A stretch of 64,000 nucleotides of DNA from AC-32 sp963765785 (GTDB lineage Bacteria > Actinomycetota > Thermoleophilia > Gaiellales > Gaiellaceae): contig CAVXXW010000005.1 in assembly GCA_963765785.1 (NCBI GenBank), forward strand, positions 1 to 64,000, given 5' to 3'. The translations under genes and the position numbers were made by a program. This document shows, one piece after another, positions 22,138-29,574 of this stretch (its first letter is position 1; each line of letters begins with the position of its first letter). Below the pieces are notes generated by a model. That model was not told where the DNA came from. It did not search any database and saw nothing but the letters and a program-made list of their open reading frames with translations.

Positions 22138-23930
22138 GCCTCGACCTGCAGCGCCAGCGCGACCTCGAGCGCTGGATCGCATGGATCCGCCTGGCGGCGG
22201 TCGTCTTCGCCGTCGTCCAGGTCGCGATCGGCAGGAACTACCCAGGCGGGTACGAGGCCCGGGCGTGGGCGGCGACGGCGGTCCTCGGCCTCGGCTCGAT
22301 CGTCCTGTTCGTGCTCGCGCGGAGGACGTGGGGGCCGCAGGGCCAGAAGGCGCTCGGGCTCGCGGCCGTCGCGTTCGATTTTGCCGCTGTCTCGGCGTTC
22401 GTCTTGATCTACAGCTTCGAGCGCGCCGCCCCGATCCGCCAGCTGCTCTTTCTCCCGCTGATCGAAGGCGCCGTCCGCTACGGCATCCCGGGCGCGTTCG
22501 TGCTCACCGCGCTGAGCGCGCCGGTGATCGCGGCGTCCGAGTCGCTGCGCCAGAACCGTTTCTCCATCCAGGGTTACCGGTTCGACTACGTCACGCTCCA
22601 GCTCGGGATCGAGCTCCTGATGGGGCTGATCGTCGCGTGGCTCCTGCTGCGGCTCGAGCGGCAAACCGACGTCGCCGAGTCGCGGGCGGCGGAAGCCGAG
22701 CGGCTGCGAGACCAGCTCGGGCGCCGCGCGGACGTGCTCGAGGCCGCCAACCGCTGCGCGCGTGCGCTCAGCTCCTCGCTCGAGCTCGACCAGGCATTCG
22801 AGGCGTTCATCCGCGAGGCGCGCGGGCTGATGCCGTTCGACCGGATGGCGATCGTGCTCAGCGAGAGCGGGGTGGCGCAGGTGATGGCGGTCGCGGGCGC
22901 CGGGTCGGACGAGGTGCTGCCCGCCGGCTCCGGCAAGCCGATCCACGGGACGCTGCTCGAGGAGATTCTGCGCACGAACCAGACGATCTACCGGCGCGAC
23001 ATGACGGCCGCCGACTACCCGGAGGAGGATGAGTTCCTCGCGCTCGGTCTGCACTGCCGGCTGGCGACACCACTGCTCCAGGGCGCGCGCTCGATCGGCA
23101 TGCTCTCGCTCGTCCGCCATGAGGTCGACGCGTTCTCGGAGGAGGAGATCGAGCTGGCCGGGCTGCTCGGGCGGCTAGTCGCGAGCGCCGTGCAGAACAT
23201 CCGCGCCTACGGGGCCGAGCGCAAGACCGTCGAGGAGCTGCGGCGGCTCTCGGCCCTGCGCGCCGACTTCGTCTCGCTTGTCTCGCACGAGCTGCGCACG
23301 CCGATGGCGGCCGTGATCGGCGCGGCCCGGACGCTCCAGCAGCGCTGGCGCGAGCTCTCACCCGAACACCGGGAGTCGTTCCTCGAGCTGATCGCCGGCG
23401 AGACCAACCGACTCGCCGACCTGATCGGCGACGTGCTCGACACTTCGCGCATCGAGGCGGGTACCTTCAGCTTCCGCTTCGCGGACGTCGACCTCGGCCA
23501 GCTCGTCGCCGACTCCGTCGCCACGGCACAGGTCGGCCAGGACGAAGTGCACCTGCGGGCGGACGTGCGGCCGCCGCTACCGGCGATCCGAGGCGACGTC
23601 GAGCGCCTGCGCCAGGTGCTCGCGAACCTGATCGACAACGCGATCAAGTACTCGCCGGCCGGCGCGGAGGTCGAGGTTCTCGCCTACCAGGAGGACGGGC
23701 TGGTGCGCATCGACGTGCGTGACGCCGGCCCGGGCATCGCGAAGGACGACCAGAAGCTGATCTTCGAGAAGTTCGGCCGCGTGACAGGCCCGGGCGCGGC
23801 TCGACCCGGCACCGGCCTCGGCCTGTTCATCGCCCGCTCGATCGCCGAGGCCCACGGCGGCGCGCTGGACGTCGAGTCAGCGCCCGAGCAGGGCTCGACC
23901 TTCACGCTCGAGCTGCCCGTTCAGAGCTAG
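22134..23930 (+). CDS. Membrane histidine kinase with GAF domain
   Basis: 598 aa from GTG 22134, which overlaps the queG stop by GTGA. About five or six hydrophobic segments fill residues ~15-170, followed by a short coiled coil. A GAF domain (~200-350) and the kinase core come next: H-box FVSLVSHELRTPMAAVIG, N-box NLIDNAIKYSP, G-boxes DAGPGIAKDD and GTGLGLFIARS. No response regulator is adjacent, so it is an orphan kinase by position. The signal is unknown. Coupling to queG is probably only an economy of translation. Confidence 0.9.
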   Translation: MSLDLQRQRDLERWIAWIRLAAVVFAVVQVAIGRNYPGGYEARAWAATAVLGLGSIVLFVLARRTWGPQGQKALGLAAVAFDFAAVSAFVLIYSFERAAPIRQLLFLPLIEGAVRYGIPGAFVLTALSAPVIAASESLRQNRFSIQGYRFDYVTLQLGIELLMGLIVAWLLLRLERQTDVAESRAAEAERLRDQLGRRADVLEAANRCARALSSSLELDQAFEAFIREARGLMPFDRMAIVLSESGVAQVMAVAGAGSDEVLPAGSGKPIHGTLLEEILRTNQTIYRRDMTAADYPEEDEFLALGLHCRLATPLLQGARSIGMLSLVRHEVDAFSEEEIELAGLLGRLVASAVQNIRAYGAERKTVEELRRLSALRADFVSLVSHELRTPMAAVIGAARTLQQRWRELSPEHRESFLELIAGETNRLADLIGDVLDTSRIEAGTFSFRFADVDLGQLVADSVATAQVGQDEVHLRADVRPPLPAIRGDVERLRQVLANLIDNAIKYSPAGAEVEVLAYQEDGLVRIDVRDAGPGIAKDDQKLIFEKFGRVTGPGAARPGTGLGLFIARSIAEAHGGALDVESAPEQGSTFTLELPVQS

Positions 23931-24082
23931 CCGAGAACCGCCATCTAAAGAAGCTGACGAAGGCTGACTACGAGGCGCTCCGCGAGATGGGGAGGAACGC
24001 CGAGCGGACGCGACAGCTCGCGCTGAAGGCGCAGGCCGAGCTCGACGCGCAGAAAGCGCGCGAGGCCGACAGCGCGGACTAG
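23931..24082 (+). pseudogene. Short coding remnant without a start codon
   Basis: One frame reads through the kinase stop region into a clean ~45-residue stretch (KKLTKADYEALREMGRNAER and on, through LALKAQAELDAQKAREADS), ending at TAG 24080-24082. The composition is that of a real helical protein, but no ATG, GTG or TTG begins it; the first is an internal ATG at 23987 that would give 31 aa. It is best read as the 3' end of a decayed gene. Its stop overlaps the stop of the convergent pafBC gene. Confidence 0.4.
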
Positions 24083-26082
24083 GCGACGCGGACTCGCGAG
24101 AGCCCGAGCTCCCGCTGCACTGCCTTTGCGCGGGCGGCGATCTCGCGGCGGAGCTCCGGCGGCTCGAGCACCACGGCCTCGCCGCGGTAGCTGAGGATCT
24201 CGCCGACCAGCCATTCGGGGCTGCCGACCGGCCGCTCTGCGACCGCCGAGCTGTCGGCCAGGCGGCGCGCGCCCTTCTCGAGCTCCCAGCGCGCGATCTC
24301 CGGCGAATACCAGATCCGCGCCGGCCTGGCGTCGCGGAACTCGTGCGGGTCGAAGCCCTCGCGCGGCTCGAAGTGGCCGCGCTGGAGCCGGGCGGACCGC
24401 ATCCGGTCGAGGCGGAATGACCGCTCCCCGTCGCGCGTACGGTCCCACGTGTGGACGTACCAATACGGCAGCCGCCGCTCGAGCGAGTACGGCTCGACGA
24501 GGTGCGTCGAGACCTCCTCGTCGCCTTCCTTCAGGTAGTCGATCTCGACAAGGCGGCGTTCGCGCAGGCCGCGGCTGAGCGTGCCGACGAGGTCTTCCTC
24601 GGCGCGCTGGACCTGCGGCTCGGGCGTCTGCTGCAGCTCGAACTCGCCGAACGTCTCCTCGAGCTTCGCGCGCACGCGGTCGAGCGGAGTGCGCGAGTCG
24701 GCGGCGATCATCGGGCCGACGAACTCGAGCGCCAGCCGGATCGCGCGCGCCTCGAGCGGCGTCAGCCGCGGCGGTGCGCGGAACGTGTCGCCCCAGAGCT
24801 CCTTGTCGACCCGGATCGTGTCGCCGTCGAGCTCGGCGTAGACCGCGTAGCAGCCGCCGCCGAAGTTGACGAGGTTGAGGAGTGACAGATGCTCCTCGAG
24901 CCGCTCGAACGGGATCCGGAAGCGGTCGACGAGCTCCTGCGCCGGGAACTCAGCCTCGGCGTTCTCGCCGCACCGGTCGAGCAGGTGCGCGAGCAGTGCC
25001 TGGAGGACGCCGAACCGCTCGGGCTCGACCGGTGCCGTGGGTCGCTCCGCCGACTCCTCGACGCGTCCGTCACTTTCCGCCGCCAGCTCGAGCGGCGTCC
25101 CCTCGTGCCGCTCGCGCACGACCTTGAGCGCGCGCGCCACCTCGCGCCGCAGCTCCTCGGGCGCTTGCGGCACCGCGCGGCCGTCCTGGCGCAGCACCCA
25201 GGACGCCAGCAGCGGCAGGCTCGAGTACTCGGTGGCGAAGACTCCGTCCTCGACCTTCGTGCCGAAGGTGCGCTCGACCCACCAGGCAGTGTCGCCGGTG
25301 ACCTCGATCCGCGCCTCGCCCGCCGGCTCGCCGATCTGCCACGGCGGGCGGCCGCGGTAGCGGTCGACGTCGAACTCGGCGGGAAGCCGGAAGTCGCGCT
25401 CGCGGCGCGTCGCGAAGCGGATCTCGCCGCGGATGCGCGAGACGCGGAACGTCCGCTCGTCCTCCGCCTCGAGGTCGAGCCCGACGATGTACCAGGCACC
25501 CGCGTCCTGGAAGAGCGCGTAGGGGTTGATCGTCCGCTCGCGCTCCTCGTCGCGTGAGATCGACCAGTACGGGAACTTGACCGTCCGCTGCTTCGAGATC
25601 GCGGCCTCGAGCTTCCCGAGCCGCCCCTGCATCTCGACCGAGTACTCGGGGTCGAGCACCTCGACGCGCATCGCGGTGTCGGTCGGCGCCTCCGCGAACC
25701 CGGGCCTGCCGAGCGCGAGGTTCTGGAGCGCCAGGCGCAGCGGCTCGGCGTACGCGAACTTGCCCTCGAGCAGGTACAGGCAGGTCTGCAGCGCCGCGAG
25801 CTCGTCGTCGGTCAGCTCGAGCGGCGGCAGGAAGTAGCGCTCGGAGCGCATCGTGTACAGCTCCTCGCCGGTGTACTCGTCGCGCTGCGAATGGAGCGGG
25901 ACGCCGAGCGCGATCAGCTCGGCGCGGTCGGAGTAGAAGCGCCGCGCGAACGCCTCGTCCGACATCTCCTGGTAGCCCTCGACCTGGCCCTTGATGTCGC
26001 GTGCCGTGACCGCCCGCCGCTCCGCCATCAGGAAGGCGACGAGCGAGAGCTGACGGATCAGCTTGTCCGTGTCGTGCGACAC
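24079..26082 (-). CDS. pafBC: Fused PafB-PafC WYL-domain transcriptional regulator
   Basis: 667 aa, about twice the length of a single PafB or PafC. Each half has a winged-helix region and a WYL domain: KFPYWSISRDEERERTINPY with ALFQDAGAWYIVGLD in the first, and VEIDYLKEGDEEVSTHLVEP with LPYWYVHTWDRTRDGERSFR in the second. In actinobacteria PafBC activates most DNA-damage genes independently of LexA, sensing nucleic acid through WYL. pafBC usually sits near proteasome genes, but none are in this window. GTG 26082 lies 8 nt after a TAGTCT -10, so the mRNA is leaderless. Confidence 0.9.
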   Translation of the reverse strand: MSHDTDKLIRQLSLVAFLMAERRAVTARDIKGQVEGYQEMSDEAFARRFYSDRAELIALGVPLHSQRDEYTGEELYTMRSERYFLPPLELTDDELAALQTCLYLLEGKFAYAEPLRLALQNLALGRPGFAEAPTDTAMRVEVLDPEYSVEMQGRLGKLEAAISKQRTVKFPYWSISRDEERERTINPYALFQDAGAWYIVGLDLEAEDERTFRVSRIRGEIRFATRRERDFRLPAEFDVDRYRGRPPWQIGEPAGEARIEVTGDTAWWVERTFGTKVEDGVFATEYSSLPLLASWVLRQDGRAVPQAPEELRREVARALKVVRERHEGTPLELAAESDGRVEESAERPTAPVEPERFGVLQALLAHLLDRCGENAEAEFPAQELVDRFRIPFERLEEHLSLLNLVNFGGGCYAVYAELDGDTIRVDKELWGDTFRAPPRLTPLEARAIRLALEFVGPMIAADSRTPLDRVRAKLEETFGEFELQQTPEPQVQRAEEDLVGTLSRGLRERRLVEIDYLKEGDEEVSTHLVEPYSLERRLPYWYVHTWDRTRDGERSFRLDRMRSARLQRGHFEPREGFDPHEFRDARPARIWYSPEIARWELEKGARRLADSSAVAERPVGSPEWLVGEILSYRGEAVVLEPPELRREIAARAKAVQRELGLSRVRVA

Positions 26083-26090
26083 CCGAGGCG

Positions 26091-26096
26091 AGACTA
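26091..26096 (-). promoter_or_regulatory. -10 element of pafBC, leaderless
   Basis: TAGTCT on the minus strand ends 8 nt before GTG 26082. Confidence 0.5.
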
Positions 26097-26116
26097 TCGC
26101 CTAGCGGCCGGCCGGG

Positions 26117-26566
26117 CTACGCCGCGACCTTGGAGTGCTCGAGGTGCTGGTGCGAGGGGCAGTAGTCGCGCTCGGGCAGCGGGGTGCGCTGGCACGGCTT
26201 GCCCTTGCGGGTGGTGGCTCGGCAGCGGGCGACGCCGCCGTCGAAGGCGCCGGCCTCGATCTGGCTCTCGATGAAGGCGACCGCCGCGGCCACTCCCTCG
26301 CGCACTGCCCACGCGACCTGCGCCTGGCACGTGATCGGGAAGTAGCGCCGGATGTCCTGGAAAAGCGCGCGGTCGGGCTTCGCGAAGTAGAGCGGATCCT
26401 TGGCCAGCCGCTCCATCGTCTGCTCACAGGCCTCCAGCACCTCGCGCCGGTACTGCACGCGTGTCTCGGGCGTCACGTACGGGTCGACGAGATCTTTGAT
26501 CGACCGGTAGATGGCACGTGAGTACTGATACATGCAGGCCTGGATCTGCTGCGTCCGCTCGTCCAT
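26117..26566 (-). CDS. Cys/His-rich C-terminal domain protein, unknown function
   Basis: 149 aa. The N-terminal ~100 residues are helical (RTQQIQACMYQYSRAIYRSI), with a central YFAKPDRALFQDIRRYFPIT. The last ~40 residues hold a compact CRATTRKGKPCQRTPLPERD followed by YCPSHQHLE, a C-x8-C-x9-C-x2-H arrangement that looks like a small zinc-binding knuckle. It resembles conserved hypothetical proteins of high-GC bacteria. I do not recognise a named family. A GATACT lies 5 nt before ATG 26566, and a 21-bp palindrome lies further upstream. Confidence 0.65.
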   Translation of the reverse strand: MDERTQQIQACMYQYSRAIYRSIKDLVDPYVTPETRVQYRREVLEACEQTMERLAKDPLYFAKPDRALFQDIRRYFPITCQAQVAWAVREGVAAAVAFIESQIEAGAFDGGVARCRATTRKGKPCQRTPLPERDYCPSHQHLEHSKVAA

Positions 26567-26586
26567 CGATCAGTATCTCCGGCTCC

Positions 26587-26633
26587 TATTAATCTCCGGC
26601 AAAGCTTTGTTAATGAGGGGTTAAACCACTCAT
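26587..26633 (-). promoter_or_regulatory. AT-rich promoter region with two palindromes
   Basis: This is an unusually AT-rich island between minus-strand genes. A 21-bp near-perfect palindrome (26613-26633) has arms ATGAG.GGTT and AACC.CTCAT; 18 of 21 positions are symmetric. Next to it TTAACA (26613-26608) and TTAATA (26592-26587) could be -35 and -10 with a short 15-nt spacer. A perfect 10-bp palindrome CAAAGCTTTG (26600-26609) lies inside that spacer. The layout suggests a regulated promoter for the 26117-26566 gene. Confidence 0.5.
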
Positions 26634-26664
26634 GGCGCTGAGCTGCGTCCCGAGTCTAACGAAG

Positions 26665-26695
26665 ACGGGGCGTGTTACAAAGTCGTGTTCCCCGT
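26665..26695 (-). terminator. Possible hairpin after the SPOR-domain gene
   Basis: ACGGGG (26665-26670) pairs with CCCCGT (26690-26695), just past the stop of the minus-strand SPOR gene at 26713. The loop is long (19 nt) and there is no strong T-run, so confidence is low. Confidence 0.25.
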
Positions 26696-26712
26696 TTGCT
26701 TGCCGGTAAACG

Positions 26713-27396
26713 TCAGGGGACGATCCGGCGGGGGTACGGCTCGCGGTAGCCGCGGCGGTGTGCGTCGATGATGTGGCTCTGTGCGGCGGCTTCGGTGGCG
26801 TAGACGCCGGTGAAGACGACGAAGTAGCCGGGGTGCAGGCTCGAGAACTGCGCGGAGTCGAGCACGCCGACCTGCGCCAGCCCGAGCCGGGCGGCCTGCT
26901 TGGCCTCACCGAGGGCTCCGGCGCGGCCGTTCGTGGCGGGGACCGAGTCCAGCACGATCGTCCACCCGGCGCGTCCGGCCGGCCAGGCGACCAACGTCGC
27001 CTTCGGCTTGGGCGTCGGCCGAGCCGTCGTGGTCGTGCCGGTGGTCGCGGTCGTCGTTGGCGCGGTCGTCGTCAGTTCGGGGGCGGTCTGTGGCGACGCG
27101 GTCGTGGTCGGGCCCGCATCGGTCCGCACGAGCGTGTTCCCGGCGGAGCTCGAGTCGTCGGCTAGCCAAAGCGCCGAGGCCGCACCCGCGACGACCGCGA
27201 CGAGGAGCGCGAGCATCGTCGGCCAGATCCAGTCGCCGGGATACCAGCCGACCCGGCGGCGCCAGCGCGCGCCGAGCCTCGTGGTCAGTACCGGTTGCGC
27301 GGGAAGCCGTTCGCCGCACTCGAGGCAGTACTCCTGGCCCTCGGCGTACTGCGTGCTGCAGCGCTGGCAGCGCCGCTCGTCCTCGGACGGCGGCAC
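26713..27396 (-). CDS. Zinc-ribbon membrane protein with C-terminal SPOR-like domain
   Basis: 227 aa. The N-terminus is a zinc ribbon (CQRCSTQYAEGQEYCLECGE, two CxxC pairs). One membrane helix follows (~57-80), then a Thr/Pro-rich linker (~95-135), then a SPOR-like domain (GWTIVLDSVPATNGRAGALG; GYFVVFTGVYATEAAAQSHI). SPOR domains bind denuded peptidoglycan, so the protein may sense or act at the wall, with the zinc ribbon in the cytosol. GTG 27396 directly follows the stop of the upstream zinc-ribbon gene, so the two are probably one operon. Confidence 0.7.
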   Translation of the reverse strand: MPPSEDERRCQRCSTQYAEGQEYCLECGERLPAQPVLTTRLGARWRRRVGWYPGDWIWPTMLALLVAVVAGAASALWLADDSSSAGNTLVRTDAGPTTTASPQTAPELTTTAPTTTATTGTTTTARPTPKPKATLVAWPAGRAGWTIVLDSVPATNGRAGALGEAKQAARLGLAQVGVLDSAQFSSLHPGYFVVFTGVYATEAAAQSHIIDAHRRGYREPYPRRIVP

Positions 27397-27927
27397 TCAG
27401 CGTTCCTGCTGGTCGGCAGCGTGGAACATCGTGTCGTCGGACGCCTGCTCTTCGCGAGGCTCGACGGACCGGCCGCAGTTGGCGCAGAAGCTCGCGTCCG
27501 CGGGGAGCGGGTGCCCGCAGCCCTGGCAGGCGACAACGGGCTCGGCGCCTACGGGCCGGCCGCAGTTCGCGCAGAAGTGCGAGCCCCACGGGACCGGTGC
27601 GCCGCACTCGCAATTCGTGGGCGCGTGGCGTGCGCTCGCGACGGCGCCGAGCATCGAGTCGAGCTCGCGGAGCCGGTCCTCGAGCGCCACGATCTCCCGG
27701 CACTGCTCGATCAGCAGCTGGTCGCGGAAGTTCGAGCGGCGGTACATCTCGAGCGTCAGCCCACCGAGGTCGCGGATTCGCTCCTCGCGCGCCTTCAGGA
27801 TCGCGCGGCGCTCGCGGCGGAGCGCTCCAGGCGACGGGGCACGCCGCAGCACCGGCGGCGACCCGGGCGCGGGCGGCGCAGCGGACGAGCGGCTTCCGAT
27901 GCGGCTGAGCAGGGAAAAACGCGCCAC
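27397..27927 (-). CDS. Double zinc-ribbon protein
   Basis: 176 aa. A basic, Pro-rich N-terminus leads into a helical segment (REERIRDLGGLTLEMYRRSN), a short coiled coil (EDRLRELDSMLGAV), then two zinc ribbons. The first runs from CECGAPVP to CANCGRPV and the second from CQGCGHPL to CANCGRS. No membrane helix is present. Its position one codon upstream of the zinc-ribbon SPOR protein suggests the two work together. A TAGACT lies 10 nt before GTG 27927. The function is unknown. Confidence 0.7.
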   Translation of the reverse strand: MARFSLLSRIGSRSSAAPPAPGSPPVLRRAPSPGALRRERRAILKAREERIRDLGGLTLEMYRRSNFRDQLLIEQCREIVALEDRLRELDSMLGAVASARHAPTNCECGAPVPWGSHFCANCGRPVGAEPVVACQGCGHPLPADASFCANCGRSVEPREEQASDDTMFHAADQQER

Positions 27928-27937
27928 GAGCGGCGCG

Positions 27938-27943
27938 AGTCTA
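27938..27943 (-). promoter_or_regulatory. -10 element of the zinc-ribbon operon
   Basis: TAGACT on the minus strand, 10 nt before GTG 27927. Confidence 0.4.
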
Positions 27944-27962
27944 GCAGTGAGGCCAGCCGCCT

Positions 27963-28115
27963 CTAGACGCGGTCGCCGCCGCCGTCGCGGCCGAAGCCGG
28001 TGACGAAGGCGATGAAGAGGAGCGCGCCGACGATCCCGAGCACGATGCCGACCCAGGGGATCGCGAAGCCGAAGACGATCCCGATCACGATGAGTGCGAT
28101 TGCGACGCCGATCAC
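27963..28115 (-). CDS. Small hydrophobic membrane protein (50 aa)
   Basis: 50 aa from GTG 28115: two membrane helices (VAIALIVIGIVFGFAIPW and GIVLGIVGALLFIAFVTG) around a Trp-Val-Gly turn, then a Gly/Asp-rich tail GRDGGGDRV. This pattern is common in small uncharacterised actinobacterial membrane proteins. It lies 4 nt past the aldehyde dehydrogenase stop on the same strand, so it is probably the last gene of that transcript. Confidence 0.55.
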   Translation of the reverse strand: MIGVAIALIVIGIVFGFAIPWVGIVLGIVGALLFIAFVTGFGRDGGGDRV

Positions 28116-28119
28116 GACG

Positions 28120-29547
28120 CTAGAGGTCGATCACGACGAGCCGCTCTTCTGTCAGCTCGCGCACGGCGTACGCCGGGCCCTCGCGCGTGTTGCCCGAGTC
28201 CTTGACGCCGCCGTAGGGCATCTGGTCGGTGCGGAAGGTCGGCGCCTCGTTCACGATCACGCCGCCGAACTCGAGCTCCTGCGCCGCCCGCATCGCCGAG
28301 TCGAGGCGGCTGGTGAAGATTCCGGCCTGCAGGCCGAAGCGCGTCGAGTTCGCGAGCTCGATCGCCTCGTCAAGCGAGCCGACGGAGTTGACCGTCACGA
28401 CCGGGCCGAAGACCTCCTCACAGCTCACTTTCAACTCCGGCGACGCCTTCCCGATCACCGTGGGCTGGATCAGCCCGTCCTGCTCCTCGCCGCCGCTGAG
28501 GATCTCGGCGCCGCCGTCCCTCGCCTCGGCGATCCACTCGAGGATCCGCTCCTTGGCGTCCGCGTCGATCACCGGGCCGACGTCGGTCTCCTCGTCGGCC
28601 GGATCCCCGACCTTCAGCGCCTCGACCCGCGGCACGAACGCCTCCACGAACCGGTCGTACGCGTCGCGCTCGATGTAGATCCGCTGGACCGAGATGCAGC
28701 TCTGGCCCGCGAACGAGAACGCGTTGGCCGCCATCGCCGCCGCGGCCGCGTCCACGTCCGCGTCGGCGGTGACGATCACCGGCGTCGCGTTGCCGAGCTC
28801 GAGGTTGACGCGCTTCTTCGCGGCGCGCTCCTTGATCCCCCAGCCCACAGGGCCCGAGCCGGTGAAGGTGATCGCCTTCACTCGCTCGTCCTCGACCAGC
28901 ACGTTGCCGATCTCGGCCGACGGCCCGATGACGACGCTGAGCCAGCCCGGCGGCAGGCCGGCCTCGTCCTCGAGCTCGGCGAGCATCAGGGCCGAGAGCG
29001 GGGTCTGGCTGGCCGGCTTCAGCACGACCGGGCAGCCGGCGGCGAGCGCGGGGGCGAGCTTGTGCGCCACGAGGTTCAGCGGGAAGTTGAACGGCGAGAT
29101 CGCGCCGACGATGCCGATCGGCCGGCGCAGCGTGAACGCGAGCTTGCCCTCGCCGGCCTGGGCTGCGTCCATCGGCACCACCTCGCCGGCGAGCTTGCGC
29201 GCCTCCACCGCGGCGAAGGTGTACGTCGACATCGCGCGCGAGGCCTCGACGCGGGCGGCTTTGAGCGGTTTGCCCGCCTCGTCCGAGATCTGCCGCGCGA
29301 TCTCGTCGTGCCGCCGCGCGATCCCGGCGACGACCTTGACGAGGATCTCTGCGCGCCTGTGCGCCGGCAGCGGCTCGAGCAGCGCCTGCTCGGCAGCGTC
29401 GATCGCGCGCGTCGTCTCGGCGGCGCCCGCCTTAGCCACCCGCGCGACCGGCTCGCCGGAGTAGGGCGAGCGCACCTCGACCCAGTCGCCGGTCTCGACC
29501 CAGTCGCCGGCGACGAACAGCTTGCGCTCCGCGACGGTTGTGGCCAT
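28120..29547 (-). CDS. NAD(P)-dependent aldehyde dehydrogenase
   Basis: 475 aa, full length. Visible motifs are GAISPFNFPLNLVAHK and VLKPASQTP (cofactor site), FTGSGPVGWGIKERA, the catalytic Glu in LELGNATPVIV, and the catalytic Cys in FAGQSCISVQR. It oxidises an aldehyde to the acid. The form is close to the lactaldehyde/glyceraldehyde-3-phosphate (non-phosphorylating) branch, but the substrate is not fixed by sequence. ATG 29547 lies 6 nt after a TAGACT -10, and the divergent cyclase gene starts 27 bp away. Confidence 0.9.
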   Translation of the reverse strand: MATTVAERKLFVAGDWVETGDWVEVRSPYSGEPVARVAKAGAAETTRAIDAAEQALLEPLPAHRRAEILVKVVAGIARRHDEIARQISDEAGKPLKAARVEASRAMSTYTFAAVEARKLAGEVVPMDAAQAGEGKLAFTLRRPIGIVGAISPFNFPLNLVAHKLAPALAAGCPVVLKPASQTPLSALMLAELEDEAGLPPGWLSVVIGPSAEIGNVLVEDERVKAITFTGSGPVGWGIKERAAKKRVNLELGNATPVIVTADADVDAAAAAMAANAFSFAGQSCISVQRIYIERDAYDRFVEAFVPRVEALKVGDPADEETDVGPVIDADAKERILEWIAEARDGGAEILSGGEEQDGLIQPTVIGKASPELKVSCEEVFGPVVTVNSVGSLDEAIELANSTRFGLQAGIFTSRLDSAMRAAQELEFGGVIVNEAPTFRTDQMPYGGVKDSGNTREGPAYAVRELTEERLVVIDL

Positions 29548-29553
29548 GGCGCA

Positions 29554-29567
29554 AGTCTAGGAATACT
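29554..29567. promoter_or_regulatory. Divergent leaderless promoters of the aldehyde dehydrogenase and cyclase genes
   Basis: On the minus strand TAGACT (29559-29554) is 6 nt before ATG 29547. On the plus strand AATACT (29562-29567) is 7 nt before ATG 29575, with TTGTGG 18 nt further upstream. The two gene starts are 27 bp apart. Confidence 0.45.
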
Positions 29568-29574
29568 CGGGCAC

